From Neobacillus massiliamazoniensis (GTDB taxonomy: Bacteria; Bacillota; Bacilli; Bacillales; Cytobacillaceae), in NCBI RefSeq assembly GCF_001048695.1, contig NZ_CVRB01000001.1, forward strand, positions 124,001 through 188,000: a stretch of DNA of 64,000 bases, read 5' to 3'. Within the stretch, counting starts at the first letter, position 1. Each line of letters starts with the position of its first letter. This document shows, piece after piece, positions 50,185-57,845 of the stretch. Position numbers and translations under genes: made by a program. Below the pieces are notes generated by a model. That model made no database searches. It saw only the letters and a program-made list of their open reading frames with translations, and had not been told where the DNA came from.

Positions 50185-50967
50185 TTACTGAATTTGATAC
50201 CAATAACCATTTGATTTAAGGAAATTTTCCATAGTTCTGGATGCTTCTGAACCTTCCGCAAATCCACCAATCTTAAACATTAAAGTACCATCATCTTTTC
50301 TGGTTGGATCAAACCACCAACCCCAAGAACAACACAAATCAAGAACTTTAACTAAGTCATTACCAGCATAGCCGCCTGTGTAAAAAAAGATATTTCTTGA
50401 TTTTTTCTTTAGTCCGTACACACTTACGATAGATTCCACATTAGATGAAGCACAAAGTCTCCTGAATTCATCAGATTTAAGCTTTTCAGCTTCAGCTCTG
50501 TTTGACATAAAGGCGTGTTCTACAAGTACAGCTGTCATGGTGGTTTCTCGTAAAACGTGGAAATCTGCCGTTTTCACACCTCTATCCCTTAATCCAGTTG
50601 CTTTGACAAGATTAGCTTGTACCACTCTTGCTAGTTTAAGAGACAATTCGTTGTTTCTGATCCAGACGTAAGTTTCAACACCATTTGCAACGCTCCAAGT
50701 ATCTCCATCAGCATTGGCATGGTTAGAGAAAAACAAGTCAACTTTTAATTGATTAGCTTTATCGGTACGGACTTGTAAAGGTACATCCGTTTTTCCTGTT
50801 GGATCATCTGCTCTATAAACCTGAACGTCCTCATAGTTTGATAGCATTTCCATCATGTATTTGACAACAGCAGCGTTAAAATCCCACTCGTACATGGATC
50901 CATCGGGTACACGTTTACCAGGTGTGACCCCGAAACCAGCGTGACCTGCATCAAGCATGATTTTCAT
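50185..50967 (-). CDS. Phage endolysin, N-acetylmuramoyl-L-alanine amidase (Amidase_3)
   Basis: Cuts the bond between MurNAc and L-Ala to release progeny phage. The 260 residues hold an Amidase_3 domain (about 1-175) with zinc ligands His9 (DAGHAG), Glu27 and His83 (SNHANADG), and catalytic Glu150 (LVEHAFMSN). The C-terminal 80 residues form a binding domain like those of Bacillus phage lysins such as PlyL. No signal peptide, as expected with a holin. The start overlaps the holin stop by one base. Confidence 0.94.
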   Translation of the reverse strand: MKIMLDAGHAGFGVTPGKRVPDGSMYEWDFNAAVVKYMMEMLSNYEDVQVYRADDPTGKTDVPLQVRTDKANQLKVDLFFSNHANADGDTWSVANGVETYVWIRNNELSLKLARVVQANLVKATGLRDRGVKTADFHVLRETTMTAVLVEHAFMSNRAEAEKLKSDEFRRLCASSNVESIVSVYGLKKKSRNIFFYTGGYAGNDLVKVLDLCCSWGWWFDPTRKDDGTLMFKIGGFAEGSEASRTMENFLKSNGYWYQIQ

Positions 50968-51452
50968 TAATTATCCTCTCCTTTGTTATATTTTTTTATT
51001 TTTGCATTAATCTCAGACTCTAGTATTTTAAACAGCCACATCGGAAAATATTTGTCCCATCCAAGCACATAAAGATTCGCAGCAAATGATTGTAAGTTAT
51101 GATAAATAAAAGCAAACGCTAAAACAGCAAAAACAAAAGCACCGGTACCTAACAACTGATCAAATATCCATCCAACAACCACGATAAGAAAGATAATCCC
51201 ATCTCTGATTACAGCGTCAATTCCGATGTTACTTTGGTATTTGTCATTTTTCTTGGCCACTCTAACTCCCACAAGGTAATCAAGAAAAACGATGATCGCT
51301 AATGCTGAAGCAATATACACATGCATCAATATAAACCCTTTAGCCTGAAACACTGCATCAAAGAAAGCCCCAATCACACCGGTAATTGACCCTAACATAA
51401 GGCTTTTATTTGCTACCATTTTTTGAAAAACATCATTTACATTACTAAACAT
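50967..51452 (-). CDS. Phage holin (toxin secretion/phage lysis holin family)
   Basis: Membrane protein of 161 residues with three to four hydrophobic helices (MLGSITGVIGAFFDAV, MHVYIASALAIIVFLDYLVGV, DGIIFLIVVVGWIFDQLLG, FVFAVLAFAFIYHNLQS) and a charged C-terminus. This pattern fits the Cph1/TcdE-type holin family. CAGGAGAG precedes the ATG. It overlaps the endolysin gene start and should form the membrane lesion that lets the amidase out. Confidence 0.9.
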   Translation of the reverse strand: MFSNVNDVFQKMVANKSLMLGSITGVIGAFFDAVFQAKGFILMHVYIASALAIIVFLDYLVGVRVAKKNDKYQSNIGIDAVIRDGIIFLIVVVGWIFDQLLGTGAFVFAVLAFAFIYHNLQSFAANLYVLGWDKYFPMWLFKILESEINAKIKKYNKGEDN

Positions 51453-51479
51453 AACTCACTCTCCTGGAATCAAAATTAA

Positions 51480-51503
51480 AAGAGGAGCTATTAAGCCCCT
51501 CTT
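51480..51503 (-). terminator. Terminator-like hairpin before the lysis module
   Basis: Near-perfect stem AAGAGG-GCT/AGC-CCTCTT with a short loop; on the minus strand T-rich DNA follows. It lies between the small tail-associated ORF and the holin gene and may reduce or separate lysis-gene expression. Confidence 0.65.
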
Positions 51504-51516
51504 GATTACACATATT

Positions 51517-51651
51517 TTATTGAGTTAAATATCCCAATCCTTGATCTTCTAATATTTGCTTAACCTGTGGCTTTAATAACTCCGGTACATCTTTATATTG
51601 CTTATCTCCCTTGACGATATAAGTTGCATATAACATCGCTAATGCTGACAT
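51517..51651 (-). CDS. Small CD1375/XkdX-like phage protein (44 aa)
   Basis: ATG 51651 follows TAGGAGG and encodes MSALAMLYATYIVKGDKQYK and a tail with VPELLKPQVKQILEDQGLG. This short, conserved type of protein is usual between tail fibre and holin genes of Bacillus and Clostridium phages. It starts directly after the stop of the upstream 102-residue gene. The role is unknown. Confidence 0.75.
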   Translation of the reverse strand: MSALAMLYATYIVKGDKQYKDVPELLKPQVKQILEDQGLGYLTQ

Positions 51652-51960
51652 TTAAATTCCTCCTAATATTATTTCTGCTAATTCCATAATAGCCATTGAA
51701 TTCATTTTGCTTTCTTCCGCCAAACTTTCTAGAGTAGGCGGATTTGGTTGTGGTATTTCTCCTCCCCCAATTTCCTCACCTTCTTTCAAGACAAGATCGG
51801 CTTTAAAACCGTTCAAAACTACTTTAAATTTCATAATATTTGATGCTGTTATCTCATCCCTTAAAAAGAAAAAATCATACTCCTTATCGGGTATGATTCT
51901 CTCTCCTGCTATAGCATTTGTGATATTTCCTTCCACATCTACATTTACATAAATAAACAA
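51652..51960 (-). CDS. Phage tail-region hypothetical protein (XkdW-like position)
   Basis: Protein of 102 residues. It opens with MFIYVNVDVEGNITNAIAGE, passes through an acidic domain and ends in a Pro-rich linker and a short helix (SMAIMELAEIILGGI). The same layout is seen in small proteins encoded between tail spike and holin genes of Bacillus phages. The start is TTG 51960 after GGAGGGG, which overlaps the stop region of the tail endopeptidase-like gene. Confidence 0.7.
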   Translation of the reverse strand: MFIYVNVDVEGNITNAIAGERIIPDKEYDFFFLRDEITASNIMKFKVVLNGFKADLVLKEGEEIGGGEIPQPNPPTLESLAEESKMNSMAIMELAEIILGGI

Positions 51961-51964
51961 GTTA

Positions 51965-53800
51965 TCACCCCTCCAACCATCTACTTAGCACCCTCACGTA
52001 TGAACCGTATTTACCATCATCAGTCGATATTCTAAGGAATACGTTTTTCATTGCTCCTGTTGGTACGCCTAAATCAATTGTAGCTTCTAAATAATATTCA
52101 TTGCTGAGTGTATAAGAATGGTGAAGATACCATAAAATCTTTCCGCTAGTATCATGTATCGACACTTGGCCACTACCTGCCTCCATAGCAACAGACATTC
52201 CAAATTTCAAGTATCTTGCGGCATGTCTAAACGTATAGTAATTGCATGTAGCCCAATCAGGACTTTTTGTCCCATACCAGTAACCAGACATAAAAGTGTT
52301 ATACATGAAAGGAGGGTCATGTGTCATTACACCAAAGTCAAAGTTCGCCATTCCATTGTTAATTAAATGGAATCCATCAGGCCTCCTGATAGTTACCTTA
52401 TTCGTATTTACGCCATTGCCGTCGATCGTAGTGTGTATTGCTCCAGTCGCGTCCTGTACGATCATCGACCCATTCCCGCTATTCGGACCACCTAATACTG
52501 CAGTCCCACCATACAATCGGTCAAAAAGCATAGTACCTGACGTTATCAGGTCCGCAACAAACCCCTCTGCAGTCATGGCAGTTCTGAATGTTTTCCCACC
52601 ATCTAAACTTACTCCTATGCCTGCGCTATTCACCAATACAAGATAATTTGGGTTTTCCTTTGATCTCAGTATAAAGCCATTATTAAACTCTACTTCAGTT
52701 TGGGCACTCTGCAATGCCTCTGTTGCTCTCTTAACCGCATCATCAAGCACCCTGTAAGGTAACTTTCTATTACCTTCTATGATTTCAGTTACAGTTTTCT
52801 GGGTACGGCTAAACTCTACGAATTGGTCAGTCATATTGTTACGAAAGTTGGCAAGTGTAACATCAGTTTTTACCGGATAATCACTAAACTCCGAAAATGC
52901 CTCTGTGATGTCAATGATCCGCGTTTCTAAATCAAGATTCATAGGCTCATAGATTAAGAAAACATCGTCACCCTCACCAGGGACATCATAAGGAAAACCA
53001 ACCATTCTAAGGTCGGCAAAATCAAGGGTAATCGAGACTTCTGGAGTGTCTATTAATTCCGCTACTAAGCGCTCATTTAAACCTTCAAGCGTTGTATAAC
53101 GCTCATCATAAACGGGCTTGGCATGTCTAATGCCGAATATAGCAGCGTTTGGACTGGTGTATTCAGACTTGACAACATAACTACCGTCCTCGTTTTGTTT
53201 CCCAAAACCTTTTATATAAGTAGATAGGTTATTGGTATCTACAGATCGATTAATTGTCTTAACATTGTAGCTGTAACGAAATTGGAAGTCTGTTGCGTTG
53301 CCGATTTTTCTTTTTAATGTTAAAAAAGTACCGTTAATCGTAAACTCAGCACCGTACCTTTTTAAAACTTTTTGAAATAAAGAAAGCCGATTGTCATTTC
53401 CAAAGTTCTCAAAACTCTCAGCGTAAAAAGTATCTAAAACAGCCCATGTATATCCTGTACCAGCAAATACAAATTGGAGTGCCGCATCAAATGTCATAGA
53501 TCCGTTATGTGTATCATATTGATGCTCATCAATTAAATCAAAAAAAGTGTGGATGGCTACGACTTCTTTGTGAAAAGTTTGACCCTTGTTCTTCTCATTC
53601 ATTTGTTTGATTCGATATGTTTCGCCTTTAAATTCAATAATTGATTCCTCTTGGACCATATCAAATGAATGTGCATTTTGCTCTGTCGGGAAAATTAAAA
53701 ATGCCAGGGTTTTTTCACCGCTGACACTCCTAAATCGTTTCAATCCTTTATAGCCTATTAGGGCTTCCGTATTTCCTACGATATCTGTAATAATGAGCAA
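51965..53800 (-). CDS. Phage tail protein of the prophage endopeptidase/tail-lysin type
   Basis: Baseplate/tail-tip protein of 611 residues. Residues 1-330 match the prophage tail endopeptidase domain (LIITDIVGNTEALIGYKG, SGEKTLAFLIFPTEQNAHSF, NLSTYIKGFGKQNEDGSYVV). A helical linker (about 335-385) leads to repeated beta-rich tip sequences (SAGIGVSLDGGKTFRTAMTA, GNGSMIVQDATG) and a C-terminal beta-sandwich. The start is TTG 53800 after AGGCGGTG. In most siphophages this gene directly follows Dit; here the fibre and a small gene lie between. Confidence 0.88.
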   Translation of the reverse strand: MLIITDIVGNTEALIGYKGLKRFRSVSGEKTLAFLIFPTEQNAHSFDMVQEESIIEFKGETYRIKQMNEKNKGQTFHKEVVAIHTFFDLIDEHQYDTHNGSMTFDAALQFVFAGTGYTWAVLDTFYAESFENFGNDNRLSLFQKVLKRYGAEFTINGTFLTLKRKIGNATDFQFRYSYNVKTINRSVDTNNLSTYIKGFGKQNEDGSYVVKSEYTSPNAAIFGIRHAKPVYDERYTTLEGLNERLVAELIDTPEVSITLDFADLRMVGFPYDVPGEGDDVFLIYEPMNLDLETRIIDITEAFSEFSDYPVKTDVTLANFRNNMTDQFVEFSRTQKTVTEIIEGNRKLPYRVLDDAVKRATEALQSAQTEVEFNNGFILRSKENPNYLVLVNSAGIGVSLDGGKTFRTAMTAEGFVADLITSGTMLFDRLYGGTAVLGGPNSGNGSMIVQDATGAIHTTIDGNGVNTNKVTIRRPDGFHLINNGMANFDFGVMTHDPPFMYNTFMSGYWYGTKSPDWATCNYYTFRHAARYLKFGMSVAMEAGSGQVSIHDTSGKILWYLHHSYTLSNEYYLEATIDLGVPTGAMKNVFLRISTDDGKYGSYVRVLSRWLEG

Positions 53801-53822
53801 GTTTTCACCGCCTTTCTTTCAA

Positions 53823-53850
53823 ATAAAAAAGAGCTCATTTTTTTGAGCTC
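53823..53850 (-). terminator. Strong Rho-independent terminator inside the tail operon
   Basis: On the minus strand, perfect stem GAGCTCA/TGAGCTC with an A-rich loop is followed by TTTTTTAT. It lies after the 78-residue gene and just before the tail endopeptidase-like gene, an unusual place for a terminator in a late operon. Confidence 0.9.
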
Positions 53851-53873
53851 TTACTTCGTCTTATGGTCCAATT

Positions 53874-54110
53874 CTACATTAAATCTATTTCATTTGTATC
53901 AATATCAATCAATTCTTCCCTTACGTCTAATATCTTAGCTATTCGTTCAATTAGATCTCTATCAGGGGTTACTAACTGTCCTTCTAACCCAGACTGCTTA
54001 ACCAGTTTTTCTACTCTTTCTTTTTCTGCTACATCTTTAATTTTCACATCAATGTTAGAAATCATAAAATAATCATCTTCATAAGAATGGTCAATAATAA
54101 TTTCAATCAT
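53874..54110 (-). CDS. Small acidic protein inserted in the tail operon (moron-like)
   Basis: Protein of 78 residues, acidic and helical (VKIKDVAEKERVEKLVKQSG, then RDLIERIAKILDVREELIDI), with no known family. AAAGGAGG precedes the ATG, and an AT-rich promoter-like stretch (54111-54182) lies upstream. Its own strong terminator follows. A small gene with its own signals between structural genes is what a phage moron looks like, so it could be expressed in the lysogen. Confidence 0.65.
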   Translation of the reverse strand: MIEIIIDHSYEDDYFMISNIDVKIKDVAEKERVEKLVKQSGLEGQLVTPDRDLIERIAKILDVREELIDIDTNEIDLM

Positions 54111-54182
54111 TTGATATACCTCCTTTTATATATATATAAGTATACCAAAGTTATCCTATATGCATCTTATAGTCCAAAGGCG

Positions 54183-57014
54183 TTAAGATGTGGTCGTGAC
54201 AGTAACCGGAACACCAAATGACTTTCCGGCTGCATTTTTTGAATAAATATAGAACTTATAAGATGTATTAGCAGTCAATCCCGTAACATTGTACGTAGGT
54301 GATGTTACATTCCCTAGTAGTGTTGAACCATTGTAAACATCATAACTAGTTGCCCCTGTTGACGCATCCCATTTTAACGTTAAAGTTGTTGATCCAATAC
54401 CATTAGCCAATGGATTTGCTACTTCTTTCGGAGAGGTACTTAATGTGCCATTTGCTCCACTTCCTGATCCTGCAGATGAGCCTTTACTATTCTTTGCTAT
54501 AACTTTGAAATTGTAATTCGTTGATGGTTTTAATCCACGAACATAAAATATACTTTCTGTGGTGCTTCCTATTTTTGCCCCATCTTGGTATACATCATAG
54601 GAACCTGCATTTGCTGATTTTGTCCAGTTTAATGTTAATCCTGTTGCTTGTACTTTTGTAGAATTTAAACCAGTAACATCAATTGGTATCACTGCATCAG
54701 TATGGGTTATTGTTGCATTGCTAAAATCAGCATCTATTTCATATGATCCAAAGAAGAAATAATGTGATCCCCTGTGTGTTACATCATTAGCTGTAGTTTC
54801 GTATGTTGGAGTTGTGTCTAATCGTCTTGCATAAATGGCAGTTGGTGTGACTTCTATCTCGATTGTTGCTTTCTGACCTGCAACCATTTGAGGCGTTGAA
54901 ACACTTCCCAATACGGTTGTAGAAGTACCATTTTTCAACCAAAGCATCAATTGACCATTCCAACGTAATGCACACTGATAACCAAATGATGTTGGATTTA
55001 CATTGTTAAAATTATCAATAGGAGATTCAAATACGATAGTTCCCCATGCGCCTGTATCGCTCGGTGGAGCTGCTGGATAGGTCAGGTCAAATTTAATTTT
55101 GTAGTTACCTGCTTGAACTGGACTTCCCCAACCTTGATGAACAAACATTGTTCCTAGATAGTCAACAGTCCGTAAACCCCACTTATTCCCGCCTGAAAAT
55201 TTCCCACGATAATACGGGACAGTAGGAGATTTATCATAATAGAACGGAATCATGCCGTGATACCATCTTTGAGTATCAAATGTGTCTTTTAATTTTACAT
55301 GAGAATCGTTTCCACTCAAATAAACAGGCTCGTCAGAAAAAGTAAAATCAACACCTCGATCTAACCAACCTTTCCATGCTTGTCGGTCAGTTTGTGATTT
55401 AGGTAGATTTCCATTCAGTGTAAATGTAGCAACTCCAAAGCCCATTGATTTCATTTGACCAATTAATTCATCAGTTAATTGATTCGTATTATATCCAGTA
55501 TACTTAACACCTATTGATTTTAAATAATTAAGATCAAGTGTGCCTGGATCACAACCAACCATTGTCATCTTAGCACCTTTTTGTATTGCATATTCCATTG
55601 CAGTAGGAACCATCGTTTGCCAAACAATATTGTCTTGTAATTGGTATTTGTTTGCTAATGCTAAAATATTGTCAACATCTGAATTAGATTTGATTTCTAT
55701 AACGTACAAAATTGACGCATTAAATGTTTTAAAAACATCTTCTAAAGTAGACATATTTACAACTGGATAGCCAGGCGCTGTTGGAAAGAATTTATTATTA
55801 TCAAATATTAATTGTCTAAATGTAGTCTCATTAAAACTTGTAACTGGTCCAGAACCAGTTGTTACCACATCAACAGTATTGTCATGAATACATGCCACAG
55901 TTCCATCACCGAGTATTTGGACATCCTGTTCAATATACTTACATCCATCATTGAATACATTCTGATAAGCATATAATGTGTGCTCAGGATAGATTCTTTC
56001 TCCGCCACCATGAGCAACAACAAATGGTAATTTCATATCAGCAATAGTGATGTTTCCTGTCGTTCTTGCCGTAACAGTTACCCCTGCGGATTCTCCACTT
56101 GCATTTATTGCCTTTACTTTAAATGTGTATTGAATACCGGATGACAAACCTGTTACGTTATATGAAGTTTGTGTTGTATTTCCAATTTTAACTCCATCTT
56201 TATAAATGTCATAACTTGTCCCATTAGATGCAGTCCAATTAAGGGTTAAACTAGTTTGTGTTATATTTGTGACGTTTAAATTTGTTACATCATTCGGTAG
56301 GCCAATCGAAGAGGTTGTCGCATTGACCGTCACGGCTGATGAACGGTTTGAAGATGCGTCAAGGGCAACCACACGCACAATATAAGCTTTGCTTGGATTC
56401 AATCCATTTACCGTGTAAGAAGTGGAACCAGGATTGACTGCCGAGCTTGCCACCGTATAAGTCGAACCTCCATCGGATGAATAAGCCACTTCATAGTTTG
56501 CTACCGCTGTTCCACCGCTCGGCGCTGTCCACGTAACCGAAATGGAGTTAGATGTGACCGTTCCGACTTGTAAATTAGTAACAGGATTAGGTGCTGCCTG
56601 CGATGACCCTAGCGTAGTGGTACTAATCGAAGCTCCCGAACCCGTTCCCGGTGCCGATCCAACGCTATTTTTTGCTACGACTTTAAACGTGTATAGTGTA
56701 TTTGATGTTAAAGATGTCACGTTGAAAGTCGGCGCTGACACATTGGTTAAAAGAACTCCATTTTTGTAAATATCATATGAAGTAGCCCCCATGCTTGCTG
56801 ACCAAGTAAGGGTTAAGGTAGTAAAAGAAAGGTTGCTAACCGCTAAACCTGTTACGTCCGCTGGCACAACTGGCACGACATTTCCACCTTGTTCAAGTGC
56901 AGTTAATCGCTTCATAATATCTGTAATATCCTTATCAATATCATCAAAATTTGCGTTTAAATCGTTACGGAATATGCGGTCAAATAATGATCCAAATACT
57001 CTATATTTCCCCAT
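54183..57014 (-). CDS. Tail fibre with glycerophosphodiesterase (GDPD) domain and fibronectin III repeats
   Basis: Receptor-binding protein candidate of 943 residues. Residues 1-45 form a tail-attachment segment with a short coiled coil. Three FnIII domains (about 52-135, 143-232, 240-318) follow, then a GDPD domain (about 330-567) with His335 and Glu339 (AHGGGERIYPEHT), Glu362-x-Asp364, His377 (CIHDN) and Glu440. A beta-sandwich (about 570-775) and two more FnIII domains end the protein. GDPD enzymes cut glycerol phosphodiesters, so the fibre may bind and cut glycerol-phosphate wall or lipoteichoic acid. It lies directly after the Dit gene. Confidence 0.87.
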   Translation of the reverse strand: MGKYRVFGSLFDRIFRNDLNANFDDIDKDITDIMKRLTALEQGGNVVPVVPADVTGLAVSNLSFTTLTLTWSASMGATSYDIYKNGVLLTNVSAPTFNVTSLTSNTLYTFKVVAKNSVGSAPGTGSGASISTTTLGSSQAAPNPVTNLQVGTVTSNSISVTWTAPSGGTAVANYEVAYSSDGGSTYTVASSAVNPGSTSYTVNGLNPSKAYIVRVVALDASSNRSSAVTVNATTSSIGLPNDVTNLNVTNITQTSLTLNWTASNGTSYDIYKDGVKIGNTTQTSYNVTGLSSGIQYTFKVKAINASGESAGVTVTARTTGNITIADMKLPFVVAHGGGERIYPEHTLYAYQNVFNDGCKYIEQDVQILGDGTVACIHDNTVDVVTTGSGPVTSFNETTFRQLIFDNNKFFPTAPGYPVVNMSTLEDVFKTFNASILYVIEIKSNSDVDNILALANKYQLQDNIVWQTMVPTAMEYAIQKGAKMTMVGCDPGTLDLNYLKSIGVKYTGYNTNQLTDELIGQMKSMGFGVATFTLNGNLPKSQTDRQAWKGWLDRGVDFTFSDEPVYLSGNDSHVKLKDTFDTQRWYHGMIPFYYDKSPTVPYYRGKFSGGNKWGLRTVDYLGTMFVHQGWGSPVQAGNYKIKFDLTYPAAPPSDTGAWGTIVFESPIDNFNNVNPTSFGYQCALRWNGQLMLWLKNGTSTTVLGSVSTPQMVAGQKATIEIEVTPTAIYARRLDTTPTYETTANDVTHRGSHYFFFGSYEIDADFSNATITHTDAVIPIDVTGLNSTKVQATGLTLNWTKSANAGSYDVYQDGAKIGSTTESIFYVRGLKPSTNYNFKVIAKNSKGSSAGSGSGANGTLSTSPKEVANPLANGIGSTTLTLKWDASTGATSYDVYNGSTLLGNVTSPTYNVTGLTANTSYKFYIYSKNAAGKSFGVPVTVTTTS

Positions 57015-57032
57015 TAATGCACCGCTCCTACC

Positions 57033-57845
57033 TTATACATAATAAAAGCGAAAGTCGAATGAGATTTCGAAGCTCCCGCTTGTTCCGGTTAATTGAAAAT
57101 CGTTATTTCCTGTAGCCAGCGTTATTAATTTGTGGTTTGTATCTCTGAAAATACTCAATCCATTTTTTGTTGAACGAATTCCGTCTAGTTTGATTACGTC
57201 ACTTGGATTTGATGATCCCGTATAAGTCCACGTATCTCCTGTTGTTTTATTTTTAATTTGTAGATTAGTAGATGCACCCTTAAAGGTAATAACTACTGGG
57301 CGCTTTCGTGGATTAATAGCAATTTCACCTGCATTGAATATGGAAAATGAATTGGTTGAATGAATGTATTTATTATTATCATCTGTTAGCCCTTGGCCAA
57401 TCTGCCATTTTTCAACGTCAAATGTTTTTGGGTCGAGTGAAGATCCGATTGATTCAGCATATACACCAAAAGCAATGAATTCTAAACCAAATCCTCCAAC
57501 TGTAGGAGTGAGATACTCAGGCTTAAAAGTCGTTGAGTTTCTTGCTTTCCATCGTTTACCTGGCAAACGTGTATCAATAATGTATAAATCCTTTTTAGGA
57601 TTGAAAAACTTAAAAATTTCATCCCTTAAAAGCTGATAATCAATATGATCTTTTGCATTAAATAAAAACTCAACATATAGTTTTCTAGCATTTATTGTTG
57701 TTCCAAGAAGGATTGAACCATCAACATTTTCTATTTCTTCACTTGAAAATCGGGGTGAAAGTGATTCTGGGATAAAACTGTAGCAAGTTAAACCGTATTG
57801 TCCATAATCAATTTTATTTCCAGAATCATCGTAAACAAAGATCAT
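57033..57845 (-). CDS. Distal tail protein (Dit, siphovirus tail component)
   Basis: Tail-tip hub protein of 270 residues. The N-terminal half (IFVYDDSGNKIDYGQYGLTCYSF, RDEIFKFFNPKKDLYIIDTRLPGKRWKAR) matches the Sipho_tail/Dit family, and the C-terminal part is a beta-sandwich (VVITFKGASTNLQIKNKTTG). The ATG overlaps the tape-measure stop (ATGA), giving coupled translation. It joins the tail tube to fibre and endopeptidase-like proteins. Confidence 0.92.
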   Translation of the reverse strand: MIFVYDDSGNKIDYGQYGLTCYSFIPESLSPRFSSEEIENVDGSILLGTTINARKLYVEFLFNAKDHIDYQLLRDEIFKFFNPKKDLYIIDTRLPGKRWKARNSTTFKPEYLTPTVGGFGLEFIAFGVYAESIGSSLDPKTFDVEKWQIGQGLTDDNNKYIHSTNSFSIFNAGEIAINPRKRPVVITFKGASTNLQIKNKTTGDTWTYTGSSNPSDVIKLDGIRSTKNGLSIFRDTNHKLITLATGNNDFQLTGTSGSFEISFDFRFYYV

